IMG/VR virus record: IMGVR_UViG_3300037129_000027
Coordinates: 1-32,392 of that record
Length of the DNA stretch: 32,392 bases
Reading direction: 5' to 3' (one strand)
Source of the DNA: a virus
Below the pieces are notes generated by a model. It was not told where the DNA came from, did no database searches, and worked only from the letters and a program-made list of their open reading frames with translations. Shown here piece after piece: positions 24,193-29,155 of the stretch. The translations under genes and the position numbers were made by a program. How positions within the stretch are numbered: position 1 is the stretch's first letter; each line of letters begins with the position of its first letter.

Positions 24193-24534
24193 ATGAAATG
24201 CCCACTTTGCAAGAAAATAGTCGAAACCAAATGGCCGAGCTGGTCAATGTTCGGTGGAGGTTATTGTGCTCCGAGCATCAATTGTGAGTGTGGTTTTAAT
24301 ATTGGTTGTAGCAACACCCAAATTGACGAGCTGGTAACGACATATCTTGAAAAAATGATCGGTCGCGCTCAGAACAATGCGGAGGGTTTGCAAACAGGCG
24401 CACAACAACCGCAGGCCGAAATTGTTGGCGACCTTTCAAAGTGGTCTGGTAAATGGAGCGAGCTTGCCTCATTCCTTAACAGCACGGTACGTAAAATAAA
24501 CGAACTCGCCAACAACATCGGGCGAGTGCGGTGA
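24193..24534 (+). CDS. Cassette gene A: zinc-ribbon protein
   Basis: 113 residues. The N-terminus MKCPLCKKIVETKWPSWS with a later CECGFNIGC gives CxxC...CxC...C, a zinc-ribbon-like set of Cys residues. Residues 44-58 form a helix (IDELVTTYLEKMIGR). The C-terminal half is encoded by the recombination-site-like palindrome (24400-24543). It is helical by composition (WSGKWSELASFLNSTVRKIN), but it may exist only because the frame runs through the palindrome. GTAGGAG lies eight to ten bases before the ATG. It is the first of six same-strand genes that each start shortly after a core box and end within a palindrome. No function can be named. Confidence 0.65.
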   Translation: MKCPLCKKIVETKWPSWSMFGGGYCAPSINCECGFNIGCSNTQIDELVTTYLEKMIGRAQNNAEGLQTGAQQPQAEIVGDLSKWSGKWSELASFLNSTVRKINELANNIGRVR

Positions 24535-24543
24535 ACGTTGTGC
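24400..24543 (+). repeat. attC-like recombination site A
   Basis: Outer boxes GCACAAC (24400-24406) and GTTGTGC (24537-24543) are exact complements. Inside, after spacers of two (AA) and five bases (TGAAC), CCGCA (24409-24413) pairs with TGCGG (24527-24531). Further in, TGTTGGCGA (24423-24431) pairs perfectly with TCGCCAACA (24506-24514). The whole 144-base element folds into a long imperfect hairpin, laid out as R''-L''-centre-L'-R' like an integron attC site. Confidence 0.75.
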
Positions 24544-24578
24544 AACATAACCGCCGAACCATTTTATAGGAGCCAAAA

Positions 24579-24806
24579 ATGAACAAGCTTTCTACTGGTC
24601 AAGATGCTACTCTTGGTAATTATCGCGCCCTTGCTTCTGTGGTGTTCGGGAACGATAGCGGCGCAACAAAATTTCTCGATGGTAAAATAGCCGAGTCTCA
24701 GAATGGGCGCGATGAAAAGGTCCTTGCCGATGAGCGGCAGATGATATGCCTTTTGGCTCAAATGCATAAGGAGTCGGCGGTTACGGTCGCCCAACAAATA
24801 AAGTGA
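24579..24806 (+). CDS. Cassette gene B: hypothetical protein
   Basis: 75 residues, TAGGAG nine bases before the ATG. It begins MNKLSTGQDATLGNYRALAS and has an acidic, helical middle (GATKFLDGKIAESQNGRDEK; ADERQMICLLAQMHKES). The last residues (VAQQIK) come from the left box of its site, which begins at 24789. It has one Cys and no membrane segment. The arrangement, a promoterless gene with its own ribosome site and an attC-like palindrome over its stop codon, is that of an integron gene cassette. No family is recognised. Confidence 0.6.
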   Translation: MNKLSTGQDATLGNYRALASVVFGNDSGATKFLDGKIAESQNGRDEKVLADERQMICLLAQMHKESAVTVAQQIK

Positions 24807-24851
24807 TGCCATTTGTAAAGCCAAACGGCACACGTTTATCAAACGTTGTAC
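24789..24851 (+). repeat. attC-like recombination site B
   Basis: Outer boxes GCCCAAC (24789-24795) and GTTGTAC (24845-24851). The inner ATAAA (24798-24802) pairs with TTTAT (24835-24839) and GTG (24803-24805) with CAC (24831-24833), leaving G24834 unpaired in the right arm. A central hairpin TGCCATTTG / CAAACGGCA follows with one wobble. Spacers are two (left) and five bases (right). At 63 bases it is the shortest of the six. Confidence 0.72.
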
Positions 24852-24883
24852 AAAATTTTTAACGCTTTGAATTTGGAGTTTTT

Positions 24884-25144
24884 ATGCTTGGTGGCAAAAT
24901 AGAAATCAACCAGTTTCAAAACCACATCGATCATACGTATCCGGTCGGCCATTGGGTGCAAGTCGAGTGGCAGCGCATAAAAAATGACATTGCGGAGGCG
25001 TTAAAACCTTCGCACAACAGCGATTTAATAAAATTGCTTTGTGATATTAAAACTTTATTGCTCGATGTCGATACACCTACTCGTGAACAACGGTCAGATA
25101 TTGTTCATCGTATCGCAAATGTAAGTGTAGCGCAACTTCACTAA
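24884..25144 (+). CDS. Cassette gene C: hypothetical protein, paralogue of F
   Basis: 86 residues, GGAG six to nine bases before the ATG. The start MLGGKIEINQFQNHIDHTYP is followed by WQRIKNDIAEALKPSHNSDL, which is nearly the same as residues 25-40 of gene F (YRKRIAEALKPSRNNRSDEI). Part of this likeness reflects the shared DNA around the left box of the site; the rest of the two proteins is less alike. The C-terminal half runs through the palindrome. No motif or membrane segment is seen. Confidence 0.6.
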   Translation: MLGGKIEINQFQNHIDHTYPVGHWVQVEWQRIKNDIAEALKPSHNSDLIKLLCDIKTLLLDVDTPTREQRSDIVHRIANVSVAQLH

Positions 25145-25160
25145 ATCGCAAACGTTGTGC
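25012..25160 (+). repeat. attC-like recombination site C
   Basis: Outer boxes GCACAAC (25012-25018) and GTTGTGC (25154-25160) are exact complements. The inner boxes GCGATTTA (25020-25027) and TAAATCGC (25142-25149) are also perfect over eight bases. The spacers are one base (A) on the left and four (AAAC) on the right. The element is 149 bases long and covers the 3' half of gene C. Confidence 0.75.
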
Positions 25161-25198
25161 AAAATTGCAGCCGAGATCAAATATTATAGGGGGTAGAA

Positions 25199-25552
25199 AT
25201 GTGGTCGTTCAAAAAGTCGGTTCCTAAAGTTGACGAAGAATTGGAGGCTCTCCGCAAACGCCTGAAAGCAGTGGAAGCCTTTGCTCCAGTTGGTTCTTTT
25301 GTTGAGTACCTTAGTGTTAAAATGATGGTCGTTAAGCATCACGAGTTTTATCCGATGCTTTATACTAAGTCAATTTATGTTCCTGGTTTAAAGTTGGAAT
25401 GGATGGATAGTATGCAGCGTTTGCAGAGAACCTTTTTAAGAGATTGGGAGTTTCCTCTTTGCAAAGTTATTTCGACCCCTGAAAATAAGGAGTCGGATGC
25501 AACTATCGCACAACAGCCGCAGCCAGAAAACGCGGCAGCACTGGCGGAGTAG
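25199..25552 (+). CDS. Cassette gene D: hypothetical protein
   Basis: 117 residues, AGGGGG seven bases before the ATG. It starts MWSFKKSVPKVDEELEALRK, with a coiled helix to about residue 25, then VGSFVEYLSVKMMVVKHHEF and a Tyr/Trp-rich middle (PMLYTKSIYVPGLKLEWMDS) that suggests a beta-sandwich or small alpha/beta fold. The last 18 residues (IAQQPQPENAAALAE) are encoded by the palindrome. No Cys pairs or transmembrane segment. The leader shares a 16-base stretch (GAGATCAAATATTATA) with the broken unit at 26292-26307. Family unknown. Confidence 0.6.
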   Translation: MWSFKKSVPKVDEELEALRKRLKAVEAFAPVGSFVEYLSVKMMVVKHHEFYPMLYTKSIYVPGLKLEWMDSMQRLQRTFLRDWEFPLCKVISTPENKESDATIAQQPQPENAAALAE

Positions 25553-25597
25553 TTTTTTATAGGCCGCGTCATCTGGCGAGTGCGGCACACGTTAGGC
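25508..25597 (+). repeat. attC-like recombination site D
   Basis: Left box GCACAAC (25508-25514) faces right box GTTAGGC (25591-25597), so the two outer boxes do not match each other fully. Inside, CCGCA (25517-25521) pairs with TGCGG (25581-25585) and GCCAG (25522-25526) with CTGGC (25573-25577), leaving GAG unpaired in the right arm. A central ACGCGGC / GCCGCGT stem is perfect. The odd right box belongs to the next unit, E. Confidence 0.78.
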
Positions 25598-25640
25598 ACA
25601 ATACCGGCTCCGGCCATACCAGAAAGCGGCGCGAGGAAAA

Positions 25641-25961
25641 ATGCCAAAAAGCATCAAATTTTTCAAGGACAAAAAGAAGGCTCTTGCCTATCGCAATAGA
25701 CAGCGCAAGCAAAATTATGATAAAAGTGTCAAGTTTGGGATTAATAAAAATCAACGGTGGTCGGCGGAAGACGTTGCAATAATAATGAAGCATGGCGTAA
25801 ACGATATAGTTATTGCAAAACTGATTGGGAGATCAGTAGCCGCAATTTTTAACAAACGAAACGAAGTCAAATATCGCGCCGCAGAAAGCGGAGCGGAGCC
25901 GGTACAATGCCTAACAAACAAAGGCCAAAATACCGGCAGTCCTGTAGGTAGCAAAGAATAA
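25641..25961 (+). CDS. Cassette gene E: Myb/SANT-like DNA-binding protein
   Basis: 106 residues, GAGGAAAAATG start region. The N-terminal 30 residues are very basic (KFFKDKKKALAYRNRQRKQN). Residues 38-76 read QRWSAEDVAIIMKHGVNDIV and IAKLIGRSVAAIFNKRNEVK, the W..eD..I......d..IA..lgRs..Ai..kR pattern of Myb/SANT-like helix-turn-helix domains. It probably binds DNA; a role in control is inference. The last 20 residues (CLTNKGQNTGSPVGSKE) are encoded by its palindrome. It starts 44 bases after the box GTTAGGC. Confidence 0.7.
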   Translation: MPKSIKFFKDKKKALAYRNRQRKQNYDKSVKFGINKNQRWSAEDVAIIMKHGVNDIVIAKLIGRSVAAIFNKRNEVKYRAAESGAEPVQCLTNKGQNTGSPVGSKE

Positions 25962-25999
25962 TTATAGGCCGGTACTTCGGCCATTTGTCAACGTTGTAC
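25909..25999 (+). repeat. attC-like recombination site E
   Basis: Left box GCCTAAC (25909-25915) is the exact complement of GTTAGGC at 25591, the start of its own unit. Right box GTTGTAC is at 25993-25999. The inner boxes ACAAA (25918-25922) and TTTGT (25984-25988) pair, then GGCC with GGCC, leaving A25983 unpaired. TACCGGC (25931-25937) pairs with GCCGGTA (25968-25974). This is the cleanest of the six sites. Confidence 0.8.
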
Positions 26000-26024
26000 A
26001 AAAGTTTTAACGCTTGGAGTAAAT

Positions 26025-26270
26025 ATGGTTTGCGATGGTTTAAATTGTGGGTTGATTTGCGGTATAAGAAATCCTCAAAGTGATTTGTGCATAGAGTATC
26101 GCAAACGTATTGCGGAGGCGTTAAAACCTTCGCGCAACAACCGCAGCGACGAAATTGCTTTTCTGGAATGTATAGTTAACGATCTAAAGGTGTTTTCTAC
26201 GCATTTTAAATATAAACGACTCATAGCGGCAATAACTGGCCGTATGGCGCAACTTCGCGCAATGCGGTGA
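26025..26270 (+). CDS. Cassette gene F: hypothetical protein, paralogue of C
   Basis: 81 residues, TTGGAG six to eight bases before the ATG. It starts MVCDGLNCGLICGIRNPQSD (three Cys near the start) and continues RKRIAEALKPSRNNRSDEIA, which matches gene C. The C-terminal half (FLECIVNDLKVFSTHFKYKR; ends AQLRAMR) is encoded inside the palindrome. The leader ACAAAAGTTTTAACGCTTGG matches that of gene C (ACAAAATTTTTAACGCTTTG), so C and F look like copies of one ancestral cassette. Function unknown. Confidence 0.6.
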   Translation: MVCDGLNCGLICGIRNPQSDLCIEYRKRIAEALKPSRNNRSDEIAFLECIVNDLKVFSTHFKYKRLIAAITGRMAQLRAMR

Positions 26271-26279
26271 ACGTTGGCA
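26132..26279 (+). repeat. attC-like recombination site F
   Basis: Left box GCGCAAC (26132-26138), right box GTTGGCA (26273-26279). CCGCA (26141-26145) pairs with TGCGG (26263-26267), followed by GCG with CGC (AA left unpaired on the right). CGAAATTGC (26150-26158) pairs with GCAACTTCG (26249-26257) with one mismatch. The spacers are two and five bases. It is the last complete site; the unit that should follow is broken. Confidence 0.7.
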
Positions 26280-26306
26280 GAAATAAATCCGGAGATCAAA
26301 TATTAT

Positions 26307-26423
26307 ATGCGCCCCACAAGCACAATCCCAATGCCTTACCGACAGTTGTGATAGACCAGTAGGGCCAGTTAAGGCTTTACAAGTCGCACACATCCTGGTG
26401 GAATTTCTTGAATCAGGTTCAGA
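26307..26423 (-). pseudogene. Remnant of IS200/IS605-type TnpB (C-terminal zinc finger)
   Basis: On the minus strand the frame reads SEPDSRNSTRMCATCKALTG and continues PTGLSQLSVRHWDCACGAH, 39 residues. This is the conserved TnpB pattern 'EvdprnstrtCs.CGa.tGp.Gl..Lsvr.W.C.CGa.Hd', with its CxxC and CxC zinc pairs. A TAG stop lies directly before the first residue. The expected HDRDxNAA continuation is missing because the sequence turns into cassette DNA at 26307. So this is a short relic of a transposon-encoded RNA-guided nuclease-family gene, not a working gene. TnpB remnants are common near IS insertions. Confidence 0.72.
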
Positions 26424-26462
26424 CTATAATATAATTATTTGTTGATTGCAAGAGAAGTTTTT

Positions 26463-26546
26463 ATGTCCCAACAATTTTATTTTAATAAAAATAAAAATAA
26501 TCCTTGCATATATCCAAAATATATAATATATTTAATGCATTGGTAA
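26463..26546 (+). CDS. Possible 27-residue small ORF
   Basis: ATG at 26463 follows AGAAG with a five-base spacer and codes for 27 residues (MSQQFYFNKNKNNPCIYPKY, then ILMHW-like end) before TAA at 26544. The sequence is poor in complexity and overlaps the predicted early promoter, so it may be chance. It is listed because its ribosome site is reasonable. Confidence 0.2.
   Translation: MSQQFYFNKNKNNPCIYPKYIIYLMHW
26504..26532 (+). promoter_or_regulatory. Early promoter
   Basis: TTGCAT (26504-26509), a 17-base spacer and TATATT (26527-26532). It faces right, toward the run of small early genes starting at 26575. The predicted start is near 26539. It shares TATATT with the other promoters of this window. 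Confidence 0.55.
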
Positions 26547-26574
26547 AACAGTAACACACAGAAAGAAGGGCAAA

Positions 26575-26775
26575 ATGAGCACAACAAAACTAACAATTGA
26601 TAATGTAAACGTCGGTGACGTAGTCCAAGGCGCAGAAGGATATAGCCGAGTTAAAGAGTGCGTCCACGGTAATAAGTATTATGCCTTTTTGGGCGATACT
26701 TGGGAAGATGCAGACACGGATGACATAGTAGAGGTGTCGGACGATGATACACACACGCTTGAGTGCTGCAACTAA
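26575..26775 (+). CDS. Small acidic protein, unknown
   Basis: 66 residues, GAAGGG five bases before the ATG. It is acidic throughout (DADTDDIVEVSDDDTHTLEC) with a KLTIDNVNVGDVVQGAEGYS start and two Cys at the end (ECCN). The first 30 residues look like a short beta-barrel or SH3-like fold (VNVGDVVQG, KECVHGNKYYAFLGDTWED). It is the first gene of the early operon and a strong hairpin follows it. Small acidic phage proteins in this position often bind host DNA-binding proteins, but there is no motif to say which. Family unknown. Confidence 0.6.
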   Translation: MSTTKLTIDNVNVGDVVQGAEGYSRVKECVHGNKYYAFLGDTWEDADTDDIVEVSDDDTHTLECCN

Positions 26776-26790
26776 TCAACCACACACCGC

Positions 26791-26813
26791 GCCGGGCGGA
26801 TCCCGGCTTTTCT
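26791..26813 (+). terminator. Intrinsic terminator/attenuator
   Basis: GCCGGG (26791-26796), a five-base loop and CCCGGC (26802-26807) followed by TTTTCT. It is a perfect six-base GC stem with a short T tract, between the acidic protein gene and the pentapeptide-repeat gene. The next gene has its own ribosome site right after it, so it probably lowers rather than stops read-through. Confidence 0.65.
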
Positions 26814-26827
26814 AAAGAGGAAAAAAA

Positions 26828-27250
26828 ATGAAAATTGAAATTAAATCGTGGTTATCGGACAGCGTTTTATTTTGTGGAGATTATAAAAATATTTTGGACG
26901 CGTTAAAAAGTGCTATTAAATCCGGAGCCAACCTGTCCGGGGCCGACCTGTCCAGGGCCAACCTGTACGGGGCCAACCTGTCCGGAGCCAACCTGTCCGG
27001 AGTCAACCTGTCCAGGGCCAACATTGATACAAAATATTGTTTTTTGTCAATTTCTCCCGTCGGCTCAGAAAACGGATGTTTATGGGTAATGCGTGGTGAT
27101 GATGGTGTTTTAAAATATAGTAGAGGCTGCTTTTATGGGACGGAACAGGAATTTGTTGACGCTGTTAAAAATAAACACAGTGGAACGGAAATTGAAAAAA
27201 AATATCTTGCGGCAGTTAGTTTTATTAAAATTCAATTGGGAGAAAAATAA
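26828..27250 (+). CDS. Pentapeptide-repeat protein
   Basis: 140 residues. Residues 33-67 are seven A(D/N)LxG-type units: GANLS, GADLS, RANLY, GANLS, GANLS, GVNLS, RANID. Such repeats fold into a right-handed quadrilateral helix. Seven units make less than two full coils, much shorter than gyrase-mimicking family members such as QnrB. Before them lie SWLSDSVLFCGDYKNILDAL and a short Lys helix; after them a mixed alpha/beta domain (CLWVMRGDDGVLKYSRGCFY; FVDAVKNKHSG). The repeat DNA (26926-27023) is clearly GC-richer than its surroundings. GAGGAAA precedes ATG. Confidence 0.75.
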   Translation: MKIEIKSWLSDSVLFCGDYKNILDALKSAIKSGANLSGADLSRANLYGANLSGANLSGVNLSRANIDTKYCFLSISPVGSENGCLWVMRGDDGVLKYSRGCFYGTEQEFVDAVKNKHSGTEIEKKYLAAVSFIKIQLGEK

Positions 27251-27453
27251 TGAAAAACCAAAAAAAAATGAAAGAAAAAATAAATAAAAACCCCAAAGTG
27301 GTTGGCAATTACAACGTTGGGCCAGTTTCTCTAACCAGAAAAAACGACAAAAAAGACCTACCGCAAAGAATTACGTGGGATGATGTTGTAAAGGCGGGAA
27401 TTGAATGGTATCAAGAGCATTTAAAAGCACAGGCAGAAAAGCATGAAATATAA
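27250..27453 (+). CDS. Small basic protein, unknown
   Basis: 67 residues. ATG overlaps the TAA of the pentapeptide gene in TAATG. The first 20 residues are Lys-rich (MKNQKKMKEKINKNPKVVGN). A middle strand (NYNVGPVSLTRKNDKK) and a C-terminal helix (ITWDDVVKAGIEWYQEHLKA) follow. The layout would fit a nucleic-acid or protein adapter, but no family is recognised. It overlaps the next small gene by 11 bases. Confidence 0.55.
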   Translation: MKNQKKMKEKINKNPKVVGNYNVGPVSLTRKNDKKDLPQRITWDDVVKAGIEWYQEHLKAQAEKHEI

Positions 27454-27577
27454 ATGTATGTGCGGCGCTCTTGACTGTAAATCCTGTCACCCTGAAAACT
27501 TTACCAATGACGGACGTTTTATTGATGATGAAGAATTTAAAAAGGAGGAAGATTCCGAATGCTTGACCGATTTTTGA
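27443..27577 (+). CDS. 44-residue Cys-rich protein (probable zinc binding)
   Basis: 44 residues beginning MKYKCMCGALDCKSCHPENF, with CxCGxxDCxxC, a compact metal-binding pattern often seen in small phage proteins. The tail is acidic (DDEEFKKEEDSE). An AGGC site lies seven bases upstream, and the gene overlaps both neighbours (11 and 19 bases), as in tightly packed early operons. A related pattern is in the product of 28379-28597 (CSDGFCGADDCFRCHGENF). Confidence 0.62.
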   Translation: MKYKCMCGALDCKSCHPENFTNDGRFIDDEEFKKEEDSECLTDF

Positions 27578-27675
27578 AAATGTTAATATTGACGCGTCTT
27601 GATCTTGTAATAATAACAATGGCGCTGCTTGGAATTGCTTTTGTTTTAATCATTAGAATGGAGTTGTTAAAATGA
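27559..27675 (+). CDS. 38-residue single-span membrane peptide
   Basis: 38 residues beginning MLDRFLKMLILTRLDLVIIT, with a hydrophobic segment (LVIITMALLGIAFVLII) that is long enough to cross the membrane once. A strong GGAGGA lies eight bases before the ATG. The stop TGA overlaps the next ATG as ATGA. A role in lysis or superinfection exclusion is possible but not shown. Confidence 0.58.
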   Translation: MLDRFLKMLILTRLDLVIITMALLGIAFVLIIRMELLK

Positions 27676-27902
27676 GTATGCCATTAAAATACATTCGTTT
27701 TGCCGATGATAATTTCGCACTGTTTTCAAACAAAATTCAACATGCGACTATCGCGCTTCCTGTCAACAAAGAAATAAAAAGTGCCGGATTCGTTATGATT
27801 GAAGAGTTTAAATTGTTTGCCTATGGCGATTCGACAACCCTTGAAATCAAAAGCGACCCGACCGACACGGTATTTTTTGAAGGAGTTTTTGCAAATGAAT
27901 GA
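27672..27902 (+). CDS. Hypothetical protein
   Basis: 76 residues. ATG overlaps the previous TGA; a second ATG six bases on is also possible. The protein (MPLKYIRFADDNFALFSNKI; QHATIALPVNKEIKSAGFVM; ends VFFEGVFANE) looks like a small alpha/beta domain with alternating hydrophobic and polar residues. One or two such genes are often found in the non-essential early region of podoviruses. No Cys pairs or signal are seen. Family unknown. Confidence 0.5.
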   Translation: MSMPLKYIRFADDNFALFSNKIQHATIALPVNKEIKSAGFVMIEEFKLFAYGDSTTLEIKSDPTDTVFFEGVFANE

Positions 27903-28086
27903 ACCAGCAACACTAAACCAGCGCCGGGCCTTATTCAACATGTACTCAGCTTTAAAAATTGGATTCAAAGACCCGCGATTTTTAGCCATTCGCAATATGT
28001 CAAAGGGGGAGGCTTCGGTCAAAATAAGCCTTCTCAAAAAAGAAATAGAAAAAAACGGATTGCCAGAAATGAGGGAGATAAACTAA
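27895..28086 (+). CDS. Hypothetical helical protein
   Basis: 63 residues from the ATG at 27895, which overlaps the previous gene by eight bases. AAGGAG lies further upstream inside that gene. The sequence is nearly all helical: LNQRRALFNMYSALKIGFKD, then MSKGEASVKISLLKKEIEKN. The pattern 't.nQrr.l..m.....i......mskgeAs..I..Lk' recurs in small phage proteins but has no function assigned by me. Its stop overlaps the next ATG in TAATG. Confidence 0.52.
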   Translation: MNEPATLNQRRALFNMYSALKIGFKDPRFLAIRNMSKGEASVKISLLKKEIEKNGLPEMREIN

Positions 28087-28382
28087 TGTTTAAACCAAAT
28101 TTCGGAAAACTAATTTCCGATCAACTTGACAACGTGATATACAAGGGCGTTCAAAGGGGCGTCCAGGGTGAGCCGTTAGCAATGCTTTTTTATGACAAAA
28201 TAACGCGCCGACCATTCTCGGCGACCACGTTGCGCGGGGCGCGAACAATCCTCACTAAAATGAGAAATCCGCAAGCGCGCATGAATTCCCCGCTCACCGA
28301 CGCAACGGGAAAAATAATCGAGAAAATTACTATCCCCGATCAAATTGCAATTGATTTTTGCATGGAGGAAAAAACCAAATGA
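28086..28382 (+). CDS. Hypothetical protein
   Basis: 98 residues. It starts with MFKPNFGKLISDQLDNVIYK, has a strand-turn part (GEPLAMLFYDKITRRPFSAT) and a basic stretch (LRGARTILTKMRNPQARMNS), and ends in an acidic tail (MEEKTK). The many Arg and Lys in the middle could bind nucleic acid. It is coupled at both ends (TAATG at the start, ATGA at the end), so it is certainly part of the early operon. No family recognised. Confidence 0.52.
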   Translation: MFKPNFGKLISDQLDNVIYKGVQRGVQGEPLAMLFYDKITRRPFSATTLRGARTILTKMRNPQARMNSPLTDATGKIIEKITIPDQIAIDFCMEEKTK

Positions 28383-28597
28383 GACCCTATAGCTGTTCCG
28401 ATGGTTTTTGCGGCGCTGATGATTGTTTCCGATGTCACGGTGAAAATTTTGCGCGAGGAGATGACGAAGAATGGCACTATCTCGACCCGGATTTGATTGA
28501 ATTGATTGCAGCGGATGACAGCGACGATGATCAAATTGATGGCGCGGAGCAATTCCAAATCGAAACTATCCCAGAGGTACAAAATGAACTATTTTAA
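28379..28597 (+). CDS. Small acidic Cys-rich protein (probable zinc binding)
   Basis: 72 residues from the ATG at 28379, which overlaps the previous stop as ATGA; an earlier ATG at 28358 lies inside that gene. The N-terminus MRPYSCSDGFCGADDCFRCH has four Cys and a His (C-x4-C-x4-C-x2-CH), a probable zinc site. The rest is very acidic (ARGDDEEWHYLDPDLIELIA; DDSDDDQIDG). It resembles in pattern the 44-residue protein at 27443-27577. Function unknown. Confidence 0.58.
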   Translation: MRPYSCSDGFCGADDCFRCHGENFARGDDEEWHYLDPDLIELIAADDSDDDQIDGAEQFQIETIPEVQNELF

Positions 28598-28955
28598 AAA
28601 TGTTTGTATAATTTGTGGCAGAAAAACACATAATCCAAAGTGTTGTAGTCCAGAATGCCAAAAAAAAGAAGCGAACCGAATAAATCTTATAAAATACCAT
28701 CGAAAACGCGAAGAATTTTTAGCAAACAATCCAAGTTATATTTTAAACGGGAAGGTTCGATCTAAAAAAAATATCGGAGGGTATGTTTTAAAAAAGGATC
28801 TTACAATCCGGATTGATTTAACCGTGGCAGGAAAACGCGGGAAGATTTTTCCGCTTGATGATGATGATTGCCGGCATGATGTTAATGGTTTGGATTATAC
28901 CCGGCTCAATGTCGGGCGGCAGATACAAAAAAATAGCAGGGAGTATGAAAAATGA
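28584..28955 (+). CDS. Zinc-finger protein, unknown
   Basis: 123 residues from the ATG at 28584, with AGAGG seven to eleven bases upstream; an in-frame earlier start at 28506 lies within another gene. The N-terminus has CIICGRKTHNPKCCSPECQK, a CxxC...C(C)xxxC zinc-ribbon of the type found before HNH or replication proteins. The following helix is basic (KKEANRINLIKYHRKREEFL). The C-terminal part has a beta region with acidic turn (GKIFPLDDDDCRHDVNGLDY). No HNH catalytic motif is found. The last bases overlap the next gene as ATGA. Confidence 0.58.
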   Translation: MNYFKNVCIICGRKTHNPKCCSPECQKKEANRINLIKYHRKREEFLANNPSYILNGKVRSKKNIGGYVLKKDLTIRIDLTVAGKRGKIFPLDDDDCRHDVNGLDYTRLNVGRQIQKNSREYEK

Positions 28956-29155
28956 TATTTATAATTATCCTAATCGTTTTGGCAATTACCGCGTTGGTGT
29001 TGCTATTTTTTAAAGGAACAACGCGGAAAAATCCATATTGTTACGGCTGCCATCATTGCGACAAAAAACCTACAGATATGCCATGCGCAATATGCCATCA
29101 TTTACCGTTTAAAATTAAGGGAGTTACTAATGCCAAAAATAAAAGAATGCAATAA
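28952..29155 (+). CDS. Membrane-anchored zinc-ribbon protein
   Basis: 67 residues. Residues 1-20 (MIFIIILIVLAITALVLLFF) form one membrane span, followed by a basic patch (KGTTRKNP) that would stay in the cytoplasm, and then CYGCHHCDKKPTDMPCAICH. The latter holds two CxxC pairs, a probable zinc ribbon. A small membrane protein with a cytosolic metal site could recruit something to the membrane. It begins with an ATGA overlap and ends within the next gene's start. Confidence 0.6.
   Translation: MIFIIILIVLAITALVLLFFKGTTRKNPYCYGCHHCDKKPTDMPCAICHHLPFKIKGVTNAKNKRMQ

Larger units (their letters stand above)
26271..26574 (+). other. Array right border and early-promoter region
   Basis: This 304-base stretch has no convincing plus-strand gene. 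It starts with the last core box and a 35-base start of a further unit, then changes abruptly at 26307 into a minus-strand TnpB remnant (to 26423). After that come AT-rich bases with a 27-codon frame (26463-26546) and the early promoter (26504-26532). Confidence 0.6.

Noticed and set aside
24134-26280. CRISPR array as explanation for the regularly spaced repeats
   Set aside because: The repeats are palindromes of different length with coding genes between them, not short direct repeats with 30-40 base spacers.
26184-26393. Minus-strand frame of 69 codons with zinc-finger motif
   Set aside because: Its first 29 codons are the TnpB remnant and the rest is antisense to cassette F; it is a chance fusion, not a gene.
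26310-26430. Possible tRNA suggested by GGTTC near 26416
   Set aside because: No matching acceptor or D arm; the stretch is explained by the TnpB remnant.
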